Assembly (NCBI RefSeq): GCF_003711265.1
Contig: NZ_CP024634.1
Coordinates: 2,046,001-2,110,000, forward strand
Source: Bathymodiolus thermophilus thioautotrophic gill symbiont
GTDB lineage: Bacteria; Pseudomonadota; Gammaproteobacteria; PS1; Pseudothioglobaceae
Direction of reading: 5' to 3'
DNA: 64,000 nt
Made by a program: the position numbers and the translations under genes. The notes beneath the pieces are model-generated. The model worked only from the letters and a program-made list of their open reading frames with translations, searched no databases and was not told the DNA's origin. Position 1 is the first letter of the stretch; each line of letters starts with the position of its first letter. Shown piece after piece: positions 52,452 to 61,516 of the stretch.

Positions 52452-52613
52452 GAGACCTTTGCATAAATATGAATAATCATCAAGAATCCTCGTTTCACCC
52501 ACTTGGTAATTTTTTTAAACCCAGTCTTAGCCCTGCTAGAACAAGGTTTAAGAAAATTACCAAGTGGGCAAAAATTGAATTTTGCTAATCATCCATATTT
52601 ATGCAAAGATCTC
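52452..52613. repeat. Family A element, complete copy (162 bp)
   Basis: GAGACCTTTGCATAAATATG to CATATTTATGCAAAGATCTC, interior as in 7840-8000. It lies 38 bases upstream of member I. Confidence 0.9.
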
Positions 52614-52763
52614 TATAAGAAATAGTGTGTTTTTAAGCGTGTAATGTCTATTTACATAATTTCCTGTTAAAAGTAGCAGTGTATAACTTTCCGCCAAAAA
52701 CAACATAATACACCAAATTAAAACACGCTTAACTCAAAACATAGAATTAGTCAAATCTCTACT

Positions 52764-53432
52764 TTAATAGCCACAGGCACCTTCTACTTTCCAGCCTCGT
52801 TTAGCGTAATACCCACTATGTACAGCATAAAGCCGAACCCGCTCTATGCCTTCTTCCTGATATGTTCGAACGATACGCTCTAAGAGTGCCGACCCTCCTC
52901 CTTTAACAATCGTTGTTTGACCCTCTAACATTCCCTCAGGATTTGCTGCAATGATATCAATTTCGGGTGTTTGCTTGGCGTTGTTCATGTAAGACACAGC
53001 CTCTATATTGTCCTCGTAAATAACAACCCTAACTTCTCTTGAAGGTAAGCGATTAGTCAAGTCTCGCCTAACATATCTTTCCATCTGACCTGATAAATCT
53101 GAAGCGAGTTCGGAGTCGGTATCAGGCTCTGTAATTGTCGCCTTCCATTTAAGTAAAACAGGTTTAACTTCTGCTTTATACAGAGCGACATCGCTTTTCA
53201 AGTCTAAATTATAAGTTTTAAATTGGAAAATATTTTGTGTGTCGGGCACTTTAATTAAATTACCTGTAGTCGCATCCATAGTAAAGAAGTAAGGGCGAAA
53301 ATCATTGGCCGTATATGGATAATTTTGAAGATCGAGAAACATGAAGATAGAGGCATACAGCAAACTGCTGTAAAAAATAACTGCCAATAACAAGGTTTTT
53401 AAAAAACCAAAAAAGATATTTTTAAATTTCAT
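52764..53432 (-). CDS. Exported GNAT-like protein, member J
   Basis: 222 residues from ATG 53432 (an 8-codon longer frame begins MAVLKMLL but the family start is MKFKN). Subfamily 2 (NYPYTANDFRPYFF, VKGGGSALLERIV). The two-strand segment reads VRVVIYEDNIEAVSYM. Ends YYAKRGWKVEGACGY with Cys220, the shortest tail in the array. Most similar to member E. Confidence 0.85.
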   Translation of the reverse strand: MKFKNIFFGFLKTLLLAVIFYSSLLYASIFMFLDLQNYPYTANDFRPYFFTMDATTGNLIKVPDTQNIFQFKTYNLDLKSDVALYKAEVKPVLLKWKATITEPDTDSELASDLSGQMERYVRRDLTNRLPSREVRVVIYEDNIEAVSYMNNAKQTPEIDIIAANPEGMLEGQTTIVKGGGSALLERIVRTYQEEGIERVRLYAVHSGYYAKRGWKVEGACGY

Positions 53433-53528
53433 TAATAACATTTTTAAAACTGCCAATTAAAGCAGAGGCTGATTGTATTTTGGCAAAAATAGCGTAACAA
53501 GATGAATGTAAACAAGTCAAACTCCACT

Positions 53529-54245
53529 TTAAAATAGTTCAGGAAATAGAGGGGGTATCTCCAACCCTCCACAGGCGCCATCCTCTGTATCCGATTGCCA
53601 ACCTCGATTAGCATAATAATTGTCATGTCTTGAAGAGTAAAGCCGAATCCTATCCACACCCTCCTCTTTATATGTTCGAGCCATACTATCTAAAAGCGCC
53701 GACCCTCCTCCTTTAACAACCGTGGTTTGATCTGTTATTAATCCCGCAGGGTTCGCTGCAATTGTCTCAATTTCAGGTGCTGTAATTTCTGGACTTTGCG
53801 CATAAGACACAGCCTCTATGCGACCTTCGTAAGTAGCCACATGAACCTCTTTTGAAAGCATACCATTATCAAGGTCTCGCTCAACATCTTGCACAATGTT
53901 GTTCGATAGGCGTGAAGCATAAACGGATTCTTGCTCAAACGGATCACCCTCTTCTGACCATTCAAGCAAAACAGGTTTAACTTCTGCGTTATACGAATCT
54001 ATATCGGCTTGTATTCCTAAATTGTAAGTTTTAAATTGAAAACTATCCTGGGTGCCCGGTATTTTAATTAAGTCACCAGTGGTCGCATCTTTAGTAAAGA
54101 AGTAAGGACGAAAATTATGATTTGTATATGGGTAGCCCTGAAGTTCAAGGAACATATTTCCAGCAGCGTAAAGTAAACTGCTATAGAATATGACAGCCAG
54201 TAATAAGGTTTTAAAAAAACCAAAGAAAATATTTTTAAATATCAT
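53529..54245 (-). CDS. Exported GNAT-like protein, member K
   Basis: 238 residues, start ATG 54245; the first gene of the array in the direction of transcription. Subfamily 2 and the most divergent copy: signal MIFKNIFFGFFKTLLLAVIF, mature GYPYTNHNFRPYFF, a helix region SEEGDPFEQESVYASRLS and a one-residue insertion before YYANRGW. Conserved VHVATYEGRIEAVSYA, ETIAANPAG and VKGGGSALLDSM. The tail is GACGGLEIPPLFPELF, so Cys225 is followed by 13 hydrophobic or acidic residues. Confidence 0.85.
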   Translation of the reverse strand: MIFKNIFFGFFKTLLLAVIFYSSLLYAAGNMFLELQGYPYTNHNFRPYFFTKDATTGDLIKIPGTQDSFQFKTYNLGIQADIDSYNAEVKPVLLEWSEEGDPFEQESVYASRLSNNIVQDVERDLDNGMLSKEVHVATYEGRIEAVSYAQSPEITAPEIETIAANPAGLITDQTTVVKGGGSALLDSMARTYKEEGVDRIRLYSSRHDNYYANRGWQSDTEDGACGGLEIPPLFPELF

Positions 54246-54360
54246 TCGTATCCTCTAAAAAATTCCAACACGATTTAAAGGATATAGAAAACAAGAGTAT
54301 GGTCGGTCGATGCACGGTGCCTTTTTGTATATTTTTTTATTGAAGGAAAAATTATACACT

Positions 54361-54545
54361 GAGATACAGGGGATTGGTAAAATTCAATATTTGTCCCATG
54401 AAAAATTTCTTCAACTCTTGTTTTGGTAGAACCAAGACTGGGGTTAAAAAATACCCCTGTATTGGACATAGATGTTAAATAAAGCGCAAATTTTATTCAG
54501 TTATAATTTCCTATAAAGTCCATCCTAGTAGAGTTAAGATGAACC
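54361..54545. repeat. Mosaic of decayed family A and B elements
   Basis: Starts GAGATACAGGGGATTGG with family A interior (AAAATTCAATATTTG), then from about 54456 family B sequence (TGTATTGGACATAGATG, CAAATTTTATTCAGTT). It closes the array on its upstream side; no gene is seen between 54246 and 54565. Confidence 0.5.
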
Positions 54546-54565
54546 TTAGTTACTTTAGACTGGTT

Positions 54566-55156
54566 TTACTTTTTTATGGCTTGAGAAATGGTGTATTTCT
54601 GCCCTTGCTTAAGTTTTTTATAATTACCAAAAACAGATTTGAAGTTATCTTTAATAAAGTGTCGCAAGCCATTGATGGTAACAAAAGTAATCTTACCACC
54701 AGGTTTAAGCGCATCAAAAGCATCGTACAAAATAATACTTAATTGCTCTCTACCAACTTTGGCAGGAACATTTGAAATAATTTGATCAAAATACAAGTCT
54801 TTTTGAACACTCAAAAATGCATCGGATAAATAGGCTTTGGCATTATCAATATGATTCAATTTAGCGTTAATATTAGACAATTCAACAGCAACAAAATCTT
54901 TATCCACCAAATGCACTTCACCTTTGGGACAAGATTTGGCAACGGCTAAACCAATAGGACCGTAGCCACAGCCGAGGTCTAAGCACTTATCAGTTTCATT
55001 CACTTGCACATATTTCATTAACAATATCGTACCATCATCAATGGCACGAGGTGAAAATACGCCCCAGCGAGTTTTAAGGGTCAAATCGTGATTCAATAAA
55101 TTCGTTTTGATACTTAAATCTTGCTTGAGTTTGTTGATGTCGTTGCGCATAAACAT
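54566..55156 (-). CDS. RsmC-like class I methyltransferase
   Basis: 196 residues from ATG 55156, one base after the trhO stop. AdoMet motif I is CLDLGCGYGPIGLAVA and the substrate motif NVPAKVG takes the place of NPPF/Y. The segment TRWGVFSPRAIDDGT matches the start of the catalytic half of RsmC (16S rRNA m2G1207), and the length fits the single-domain homologues. Probable rRNA or similar substrate; the exact base is not proved. Confidence 0.85.
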   Translation of the reverse strand: MFMRNDINKLKQDLSIKTNLLNHDLTLKTRWGVFSPRAIDDGTILLMKYVQVNETDKCLDLGCGYGPIGLAVAKSCPKGEVHLVDKDFVAVELSNINAKLNHIDNAKAYLSDAFLSVQKDLYFDQIISNVPAKVGREQLSIILYDAFDALKPGGKITFVTINGLRHFIKDNFKSVFGNYKKLKQGQKYTISQAIKK

Positions 55157-55157
55157 A

Positions 55158-56120
55158 TTATTTTTGCGCCTCTTTTTTAGCCCGTTTTTTCGCTTTGGCA
55201 TTAATTATTTGTGCGGCATTGTCGCCAATGTGTTCTTCACCACGGGCTTTTGCCAATTCAATTTGGCGTTGTCTTTCTTGATAACGATTGATTTGCTCCG
55301 CAGAACGCGTGCCGTGACAACGAGGGCAAGAAACGCCTTTTTCATAATGCTGATGATCTTTATCAGCCTTGGTAATGGGATAACGGCAAGCATGACATTG
55401 ATCGTATTGCCCTTGCTCTAAATTGTGCTTTACAGCAACTCGTTCGTCAAACACGAAGCATTCGCCATCCCAAAGACTATCTGCTTCATCAACTTCTTCT
55501 AAGTATTTCAACACGCCACCATGCAGATGATAGACAGTTTTAAAACCTTGTGATTTTAAATAGGCAGTGGATTTTTCACAACGAATACCGCCAGTGCAAA
55601 ACATGGCTACTTTTTTGTCACGATATTGCTCTAAATTTTCTTTGGTATAAGCAGGAAATTCTCTAAAAGTTTCAGTATTTGGATTAATGGCGCCTTTAAA
55701 ACTGCCAATGCCATATTCGTAATCATTACGAGTGTCAATCAACACCACATCGGGGTCGCTAATAAGGGCGTTCCAATCCTTGGGTTTAACATAAGTACCA
55801 ACCGAAGAAAGTGGGTCTATGTGTTCCACGCCTAGCGTTACGATTTCTTTTTTAAGTTTAACTTTAAGGCGTTTAAATGGCAATTTTTCACTATAAGAAA
55901 ACTTAATCTCTAATCGGTTAAAACGCCCATCATTTTCCAAAAACTCAACCAACTTATCAATGGCATCTGGTGTGCCAGCAACCGTGCCATTCAAACCTTC
56001 TAACGCCAAAAGTAGCGTGCCTTTTATTTCTAAATCCACCATTAGCGCACGCAAAGGCGTGCGAAATTCTTTAAAATCGTCTAAACGCACGAATTGATAA
56101 AGAGCGCAAATAGTAAACAC
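55158..56120 (-). CDS. trhO: tRNA uridine(34) hydroxylase (rhodanese family)
   Basis: Oxygen-dependent formation of 5-hydroxyuridine at tRNA position 34. The 320-residue protein has the N-terminal ferredoxin-like domain, a rhodanese domain (about 125-220) with catalytic Cys in [13 protein letters not shown], and a C-terminal part with a zinc-finger-like set of cysteines ([16 protein letters not shown]). The lysine-rich C-terminus is typical. It is operonic with the downstream methyltransferase. Confidence 0.94.
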   Translation of the reverse strand: MFTICALYQFVRLDDFKEFRTPLRALMVDLEIKGTLLLALEGLNGTVAGTPDAIDKLVEFLENDGRFNRLEIKFSYSEKLPFKRLKVKLKKEIVTLGVEHIDPLSSVGTYVKPKDWNALISDPDVVLIDTRNDYEYGIGSFKGAINPNTETFREFPAYTKENLEQYRDKKVAMFCTGGIRCEKSTAYLKSQGFKTVYHLHGGVLKYLEEVDEADSLWDGECFVFDERVAVKHNLEQGQYDQCHACRYPITKADKDHQHYEKGVSCPRCHGTRSAEQINRYQERQRQIELAKARGEEHIGDNAAQIINAKAKKRAKKEAQK

Positions 56121-56129
56121 AGGCTTTAT

Positions 56130-56205
56130 TGAAAACCTTTGTGTGAATATAAATGCTGGAGAGCGCTCATTTTTTGATGATTATTCATATTTATACCAAG
56201 ATTCT
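56130..56205. repeat. Family A element, shortened
   Basis: AAAACCTTTGTGTGAATATA on the left and ATTCATATTTATACCAAGAT on the right, interior lost, in the divergent spacer between trhO and dxs. Confidence 0.6.
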
Positions 56206-56257
56206 CTTTTAATAAAAAAGAAACTATTTTACAATAAGGGTTAAATGTTTGTCGGCG

Positions 56258-56263
56258 TATAAT
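56258..56263 (+). promoter_or_regulatory. -10 box of dxs
   Basis: TATAAT 31 bases before the dxs start; no convincing -35 hexamer is visible at the right distance. Confidence 0.45.
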
Positions 56264-56294
56264 ACAGGTCTTAAAAAAAATATTTTAACAATGC

Positions 56295-58097
56295 GTGCTT
56301 GATTCAATCAATTATCCAAAAGATATTAAACAACTAGATTTAAGGCAACTACAGTCTTTAGCGGATGAAATTCGTGCCTTTTTAATCGAAAATATCCAAA
56401 AAACAGGTGGGCATCTTGCGCCTAATCTTGGCACAATTGAAATGTCAATTGCCATGCATTATGTATTCAGCACACCAAAAGACAGTTTTGTTTTTGATGT
56501 GGGGCATCAGGCTTATACTCACAAAATTCTCACGGGTCGCAAAGACAGAATACACACATTACGCCAAAAAGGCGGTATTTCAGGGTTTACCAAAAGAGCA
56601 GAAAGCGCACACGATAGTTTTGGTGCCGGACACTCTTCTACTTCAATTAGTGCTGCATTGGGTATTTCTATTGCCAATGGTATTCAGTGTAATCATCACA
56701 AATCAATTGCCGTCATTGGTGATGGGGCACTCACAGGTGGTATGTCGTTTGAGGCGCTCAATCATGCCGGTGATAGTAATGCAGATTTGCTGATTATCCT
56801 CAATGATAACGACATGAGTATTTCAAAAAATGTCGGGGCAATGAGCAAATATTTAACCAAACTTATTTCTGGCAAGATGTATTCAACCATGAAAAATAAA
56901 TCATTGGGGTTTTTACAGAAAATGCCCCGTATGCACGAATTTGCCAAGCGCTCAGAAGAGCATCTTAAAGGTATGGTGTTACCCAGCACTTTGTTTGAAG
57001 AATTGGGACTTGATTATTATGGGCCAATTGACGGACATGATTTGCCAACTTTAATCAAAACACTGCAAAATTTAAAAACACAAAGCAAGCCTAGGTTACT
57101 TCATATTATTACCAAAAAAGGCTATGGTTTAGACAGTGCAGAAAATGACCCTTGCAAATTCCATGGCATCGCACCTGCAGCAGATGGGTCAAGCACATTA
57201 GACAGTTATAGTAATGTTTTTGGGCGTTGGCTAATCAATACTGCTGCCAACAACAAAGACTTAATTGCCATTACTCCAGCAATGTGTACGGGTTCTGGAA
57301 TGAGTGAATTTGAACAAAAATTCCCCGAACAGTATTTTGATGTGGGTATTGCCGAACAACACGCTGTTACTTTTGCAGGCGGTTTAGCCACACAGGGACT
57401 AAAGCCTGTTGTTGCTATTTACTCAACTTTTTTACAGCGTGGTTACGACCAACTTATTCACGACATTGCTTTGCAAAATCTAAATGTTATTTTTGCCATT
57501 GACCGTGCTGGTTTGGTGGGTGCTGATGGTGCAACTCATGCGGGATGTTTTGATTTGAGTTTTTTAAGATGTATTCCAAATTTAACGATTATGGCGCCAA
57601 GTAATGGATTGGAAATGTATCAAATGTTAAACACTGCCTTTAATATGCAATCACCTGTTTGCATTCGTTATCCTAGAGGTGTGGCCAATGTAGAAAAATA
57701 TGAAACTCAGGACACGGTAGAAATTGGCACAGCAAAGGTTTTGTTGAAGGGTGAAAAAATAGCTATTTTTGCTTTTGGCAATAAAGTTGACATTGCCCTT
57801 GAAGCAGGCGCAGAATTGGGCGCCAGTGTGATTGATATGCGTTTCGTAAAACCACTGGATACGCAATTGATTAAGGAAATGGCAAGCACACATCAGCGGT
57901 TGATTTCCATTGAAGACAATGTTATTTCGGGAGGTGCTGGTAGTGCTATTAGCGAATATTTACATCAGCAAAAAATAACCACGCCTTTACACCTCCTAGG
58001 CTTGCCCGATGAGTTTACCGAGCAAGGCACACAAGCAGAGTTATATCAACAATACGGATTAACAGCCAAAGATATTATTAATGCCACTAAAATATGA
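56295..58097 (+). CDS. dxs: 1-deoxy-D-xylulose-5-phosphate synthase
   Basis: First step of the MEP isoprenoid route and precursor for thiamine and pyridoxal: pyruvate plus glyceraldehyde 3-phosphate. 600 residues from GTG 56295 (the ATG at 56291 is in another frame and stops at once), slightly shorter than the usual 620. Thiamine diphosphate motif GDGALTGGM near 144 with its distal Asn in LNDNDMSIS; transketolase domain GIAEQHAVTFAGGLA near 350. The neighbouring ispG belongs to the same pathway. Confidence 0.96.
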   Translation: MLDSINYPKDIKQLDLRQLQSLADEIRAFLIENIQKTGGHLAPNLGTIEMSIAMHYVFSTPKDSFVFDVGHQAYTHKILTGRKDRIHTLRQKGGISGFTKRAESAHDSFGAGHSSTSISAALGISIANGIQCNHHKSIAVIGDGALTGGMSFEALNHAGDSNADLLIILNDNDMSISKNVGAMSKYLTKLISGKMYSTMKNKSLGFLQKMPRMHEFAKRSEEHLKGMVLPSTLFEELGLDYYGPIDGHDLPTLIKTLQNLKTQSKPRLLHIITKKGYGLDSAENDPCKFHGIAPAADGSSTLDSYSNVFGRWLINTAANNKDLIAITPAMCTGSGMSEFEQKFPEQYFDVGIAEQHAVTFAGGLATQGLKPVVAIYSTFLQRGYDQLIHDIALQNLNVIFAIDRAGLVGADGATHAGCFDLSFLRCIPNLTIMAPSNGLEMYQMLNTAFNMQSPVCIRYPRGVANVEKYETQDTVEIGTAKVLLKGEKIAIFAFGNKVDIALEAGAELGASVIDMRFVKPLDTQLIKEMASTHQRLISIEDNVISGGAGSAISEYLHQQKITTPLHLLGLPDEFTEQGTQAELYQQYGLTAKDIINATKI

Positions 58098-58591
58098 AAA
58101 AACTCCTAAAACACTACAGCCCCAACCAAAATGAACTTAAAAACCACAAATCACTTGGCTGGTTAAGTCAATATTTAACCAATCCCAGTTTATGGAATTT
58201 CAATCGAAAATCTGTTTCTAAGGCCTTTGCAGTAGGCTTGTTCTGTGCCTTTGTTCCCGTGCCATTCCAGATGCTATTAGCAGCACCCAGTGCCATTATT
58301 TTTTCAGCTAATTTGCCTGTGGCAATCGCATTGGTGTGGATTACCAATCCCATCACCATGCCACCGATTTTTTATGCCTGCTACAAACTTGGTGCTTGGG
58401 TTTTGGGGGTCGGGGTTGAACAAGATTTTGTTATGTCATTAGCGTATGTATGGCAGGTATTTGATGTGATTTGGCAGCCGTTTTTATTGGGCTGTTTGAT
58501 TGTGTCTGTTGTTAGCTCAATCATTGGCTATTTTTCTATTCAGTTTATTTATCGGCTAAGGGTTTATAAAAGAAAATCAAAAAAAAATTAA
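58094..58591 (+). CDS. DUF2062 family membrane protein
   Basis: 165 residues with the family segment [20 protein letters not shown] and the following [22 protein letters not shown]. Three or four membrane segments. The ATG overlaps the dxs stop by 4 bases (ATGA), so expression is coupled. Function unknown. The 3' end overlaps the convergent ispG by 4 bases. Confidence 0.9.
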   Translation: MKKLLKHYSPNQNELKNHKSLGWLSQYLTNPSLWNFNRKSVSKAFAVGLFCAFVPVPFQMLLAAPSAIIFSANLPVAIALVWITNPITMPPIFYACYKLGAWVLGVGVEQDFVMSLAYVWQVFDVIWQPFLLGCLIVSVVSSIIGYFSIQFIYRLRVYKRKSKKN

Positions 58592-59670
58592 TCCTTTGGG
58601 TGCTTTAATTTACTTCTAATTTGCGCCTCAAGCTCATCAACCAAATTTTCATTGCTCACTTTGGAGTGTGTTAGCCCATCAATATACATTAAATTAGGAT
58701 CACCGCCTGTTAGCCCAACTGAAACTGCTTTGGCCTCACCCGGCCCATTAACCACACAGCCAATCACTGCTGCATCAATAGGCTCATTGATATCTTCAAG
58801 TCGGGCTTCCAATTCATTGACCACCTTAATAACATCAAACTTTTGTCGTGAACAAGAGGGGCAGGCAATCAAATTAACGCCTTTTTGCCGCAAACTCAAT
58901 GATTTTAAAATATCAAAACCTACTTTAATTTCATCTACCGGATCTGAGGCCAACGAAACACGAATGGTATCACCAATACCTTCTGAGAGTAACAAACCCA
59001 ATCCAATAGAAGACTTCACCGAACCTGCTCTGAGTGAGCCAGCCTCAGTAATACCCAAATGCAGTGGGTTGTCAATTTGTGTTGCTAATTGCTGGTAGGC
59101 AAAAACGGTCATAAATACTTCGGAAGCTTTTAGAGAGATCTTGTAATTATCAAAATTCAATTTGTCCAAAATATCAATGTGCCTAAAGGCGCTTTCTACC
59201 ATCGCCTCAGGCGTTGGTTCGGTGTATTTTTTTTGCAAATCTTTTTCTAAAGAACCTGCATTTACACCAATACGAATGGGAATATTGTGGTCTTTAGCGG
59301 ATGCCACCACTTCTGCCACTCTGTCTGCTCGTCCGATATTGCCTGGGTTAATACGCAAACAATCGGCACCATATTCTGCCACTTTGAGTGCAATTTTGTA
59401 ATCAAAATGAATGTCGGTAATCAATGGAATGTCCACTTGTTTTCTAATGGCTTTAAAGGCTTCCGCCGCCGCCATCGTGGGTATAGAAACACGCACCAAA
59501 TCAGCACCTGCATTTTGAATGGCTTGTATTTGTGCGACAGTTGCCTCGATATCATTGGTGTCCGTATTGGTCATACTTTGCACAGAAATTGGTGCATCGC
59601 CGCCAACTGCTACATTGCCAACAAAAATTTGCTTGGATTTTCTTCTAACGATAGTGTGAGTAGATTTCAT
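58588..59670 (-). CDS. ispG: 4-hydroxy-3-methylbut-2-enyl-diphosphate synthase
   Basis: Penultimate step of the MEP pathway, a 4Fe-4S enzyme. 360 residues. N-terminal TIM barrel with [17 protein letters not shown]; cluster cysteines in CPSCSR and CVVNGPGEA near 270-310. It follows a small membrane protein gene by 2 bases, in an operon that begins at rlmN. Confidence 0.96.
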   Translation of the reverse strand: MKSTHTIVRRKSKQIFVGNVAVGGDAPISVQSMTNTDTNDIEATVAQIQAIQNAGADLVRVSIPTMAAAEAFKAIRKQVDIPLITDIHFDYKIALKVAEYGADCLRINPGNIGRADRVAEVVASAKDHNIPIRIGVNAGSLEKDLQKKYTEPTPEAMVESAFRHIDILDKLNFDNYKISLKASEVFMTVFAYQQLATQIDNPLHLGITEAGSLRAGSVKSSIGLGLLLSEGIGDTIRVSLASDPVDEIKVGFDILKSLSLRQKGVNLIACPSCSRQKFDVIKVVNELEARLEDINEPIDAAVIGCVVNGPGEAKAVSVGLTGGDPNLMYIDGLTHSKVSNENLVDELEAQIRSKLKHPKD

Positions 59671-59672
59671 TT

Positions 59673-59948
59673 TTAAATAATTTCATCCAAATATTCTAAA
59701 GTTTCAGATTCTTTTGGCTGCACCTTGCGCATCTTAATGATAGGGACAACTTTGGTTTTTTCGGTTTCTGGCTCTTTAATGACAATTGAACTTATGTTTG
59801 GTTTTTTCGGTATTTTTTCATCGTAAAAAAGATAATATGCAACAATCAGGGTTATTAGCACAAGCAACAAGATTATTGTCAATTTAATAAAGCCCTTTTT
59901 GTTTCTTCGTTTTTTTTGCTGGGGGTAATAATCAATACCGTCTATCAT
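59673..59948 (-). CDS. Small single-span membrane protein between rlmN and ispG
   Basis: 91 residues: a Lys/Arg-rich cytoplasmic start ([10 protein letters not shown]), one helix ([20 protein letters not shown], about 23-42) and a Pro/Glu/Lys-rich outer tail. I do not recognise a domain. In many gammaproteobacteria pilF and rodZ lie between rlmN and ispG; this could be a much reduced RodZ-like relic, but sequence alone does not show it. The start overlaps the rlmN stop by 4 bases. Confidence 0.75.
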   Translation of the reverse strand: MIDGIDYYPQQKKRRNKKGFIKLTIILLLVLITLIVAYYLFYDEKIPKKPNISSIVIKEPETEKTKVVPIIKMRKVQPKESETLEYLDEII

Positions 59949-61018
59949 TCCTGCGTCCGTTTGGTCTTATCAACAACCCTACCAGCCAATTGCCCACAAG
60001 CCGCATCCACCTCTTCTCCGCGTGTACGCCTAGTGGTGGTGCGAATGCCATTGTCAAATAAAACATCTTGAAAAGAGGCAATTGTAACCTTTTTTGAGGT
60101 TTGATATTGGGTTTTTGGAAAAGGGTTAAAGGGGATTAAATTCACCTTGGCTGACAATCCTTTTAACAAAGTGGCTAATTTTTTAGCCTGAGCGGTACTG
60201 TCATTTACCCCCTCCAACATAACATATTCAAATAAAATATGGCGTTCTTGAGTGCCAGCTGTTAAATAATTTTGGCAAGCTAATAGCAGTTCTTTAATAG
60301 GATATTTTTGATTAATCGGCACCAGTTCATCACGCAAAGTATCATCGGGTGCATGCAAGGAAATTGCCAAACTCACTGGCGTTCTGTCTGCCATACGCAA
60401 CAATGCTGGCACCACACCTGAAGTTGAAATAGTCACCTTACGCCTAGAAAGTCCAAATGCCAAATCATCCAACAACAAATCACAAGCAACATACACTGCC
60501 TTTTCATTTAATAGCGGCTCCCCCATACCCATAAAGACCACATTGGAAATACGCTTATCTTTGGTACTCAAATACTGCTTGGCAATCATTACTTGGGCGA
60601 TAATTTCTGCTGTGCTTAAATTACGATTAAAACCTTGCATCCCTGTTGAACAAAAAGTGCATGCCAATGAACAGCCTACTTGGGAGGAGATACACAATGT
60701 GCCCCTATCTTTCTCAGGAATATACACCGTCTCTATAAAATTATTTTCCCCCACATCAATAACCCACTTAATCACACCATCAAGTGCTTGATTCTGTTCG
60801 CTCACTTCAGGAAAGTTAATGCAAGCAATGTCATTCAGTTGTTGCCTCAGTTTTTTACTGAGATTTAACATTTTGTCAAAATCAAACTCGTGATATTTGT
60901 AAATCCACTGCATAATTTGCTTAACACGATAGGGCTTCTCCCCCAAAGATTCAAAAAGCTTAGTGAGCGCTTGTTGGTTTAAATTTAAAAGATTTGTCTT
61001 ATATTGATTATTTGGCAT
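59945..61018 (-). CDS. rlmN: 23S rRNA/tRNA (adenine-C2)-methyltransferase RlmN
   Basis: Radical-SAM enzyme that methylates A2503 of 23S rRNA and A37 of some tRNAs. 357 residues from ATG 61018 (MPNNQYKTNLL); a longer frame would start inside the hupB terminator and is rejected. Cluster motif CSLACTFCSTG, the radical-SAM segment FMGMGEPLLN, and the C-terminal region with the resolving Cys (VDAACGQLAG) are present. Confidence 0.96.
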   Translation of the reverse strand: MPNNQYKTNLLNLNQQALTKLFESLGEKPYRVKQIMQWIYKYHEFDFDKMLNLSKKLRQQLNDIACINFPEVSEQNQALDGVIKWVIDVGENNFIETVYIPEKDRGTLCISSQVGCSLACTFCSTGMQGFNRNLSTAEIIAQVMIAKQYLSTKDKRISNVVFMGMGEPLLNEKAVYVACDLLLDDLAFGLSRRKVTISTSGVVPALLRMADRTPVSLAISLHAPDDTLRDELVPINQKYPIKELLLACQNYLTAGTQERHILFEYVMLEGVNDSTAQAKKLATLLKGLSAKVNLIPFNPFPKTQYQTSKKVTIASFQDVLFDNGIRTTTRRTRGEEVDAACGQLAGRVVDKTKRTQE

Positions 61019-61033
61019 AAAAGGCGTAAAAAA

Positions 61034-61056
61034 AGCACCCGAAGGTGCTTCTTTCA
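61034..61056 (-). terminator. Rho-independent terminator of hupB
   Basis: Stem AAGCACC / GGTGCTT around the tetraloop (TTCG on the minus strand), followed on the minus strand by a T run, about 20 bases after the hupB stop and just before the rlmN start. Confidence 0.9.
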
Positions 61057-61070
61057 AAAAGAATTAAACT

Positions 61071-61346
61071 TTAACTATTTACCGCTTCTTTAAGTGCTTT
61101 TCCTGCCTTAAACGCAGCCACTTTAGAGGCAGAAATTTGAATAGTAGCACCTGTTTGTGGATTACGACCTGTGCGAGCAGCACGGTCTCTAACCACAAAA
61201 GAACCAAAGCCAGTTAATTGCACACTGTCACCTTTAGCCATAGCACTAGTGATAGCGTCAGTTGTTGCATTTAATGCGCGGCCTGCTTCTGCTTTAGAAA
61301 GATCTGTTGCTGATGCAATCGCATCAATTAGTTCTGATTTGTTCAT
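61071..61346 (-). CDS. hupB: DNA-binding protein HU
   Basis: 91-residue nucleoid protein with the invariant signature [20 protein letters not shown] and start [11 protein letters not shown]. Between a strong promoter and a strong terminator, so probably a separate, highly expressed unit. The usual neighbour lon is absent here. Confidence 0.97.
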   Translation of the reverse strand: MNKSELIDAIASATDLSKAEAGRALNATTDAITSAMAKGDSVQLTGFGSFVVRDRAARTGRNPQTGATIQISASKVAAFKAGKALKEAVNS

Positions 61347-61460
61347 ATTTATATCCTCGAGAGTTTAAAAAAAATACTAAAAGTTTTGTTTATTTGTCAG
61401 AAGATGGAATAAAATAAAAATAAAAAATATTACTAACACCTCACTATTTTAGTGATACTG

Positions 61461-61488
61461 ATTATAAACACAAATGTAGCTGTGTCAA
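61461..61488 (-). promoter_or_regulatory. Consensus sigma-70 promoter of hupB
   Basis: On the minus strand, TTGACA and TATAAT (both perfect) with a 16-base spacer, about 115 bases before the start codon. Just downstream a perfect small palindrome TCACTA-TTT-TAGTGA (61441-61455) lies at the expected transcript start and could be an operator or 5' hairpin. Confidence 0.85.
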
Positions 61489-61516
61489 CGGTTTTTTAAT
61501 AAAAAAGATAAGGTTG

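Noticed and set aside
43660-54545. CRISPR-like array from regularly recurring palindromes
   Set aside because: The repeats are 100-240 bp, irregularly spaced, and separated by genes; there are no short unique spacers and no cas genes.
61019-61057. 13-residue extension of RlmN
   Set aside because: It would be encoded by the hupB terminator hairpin.
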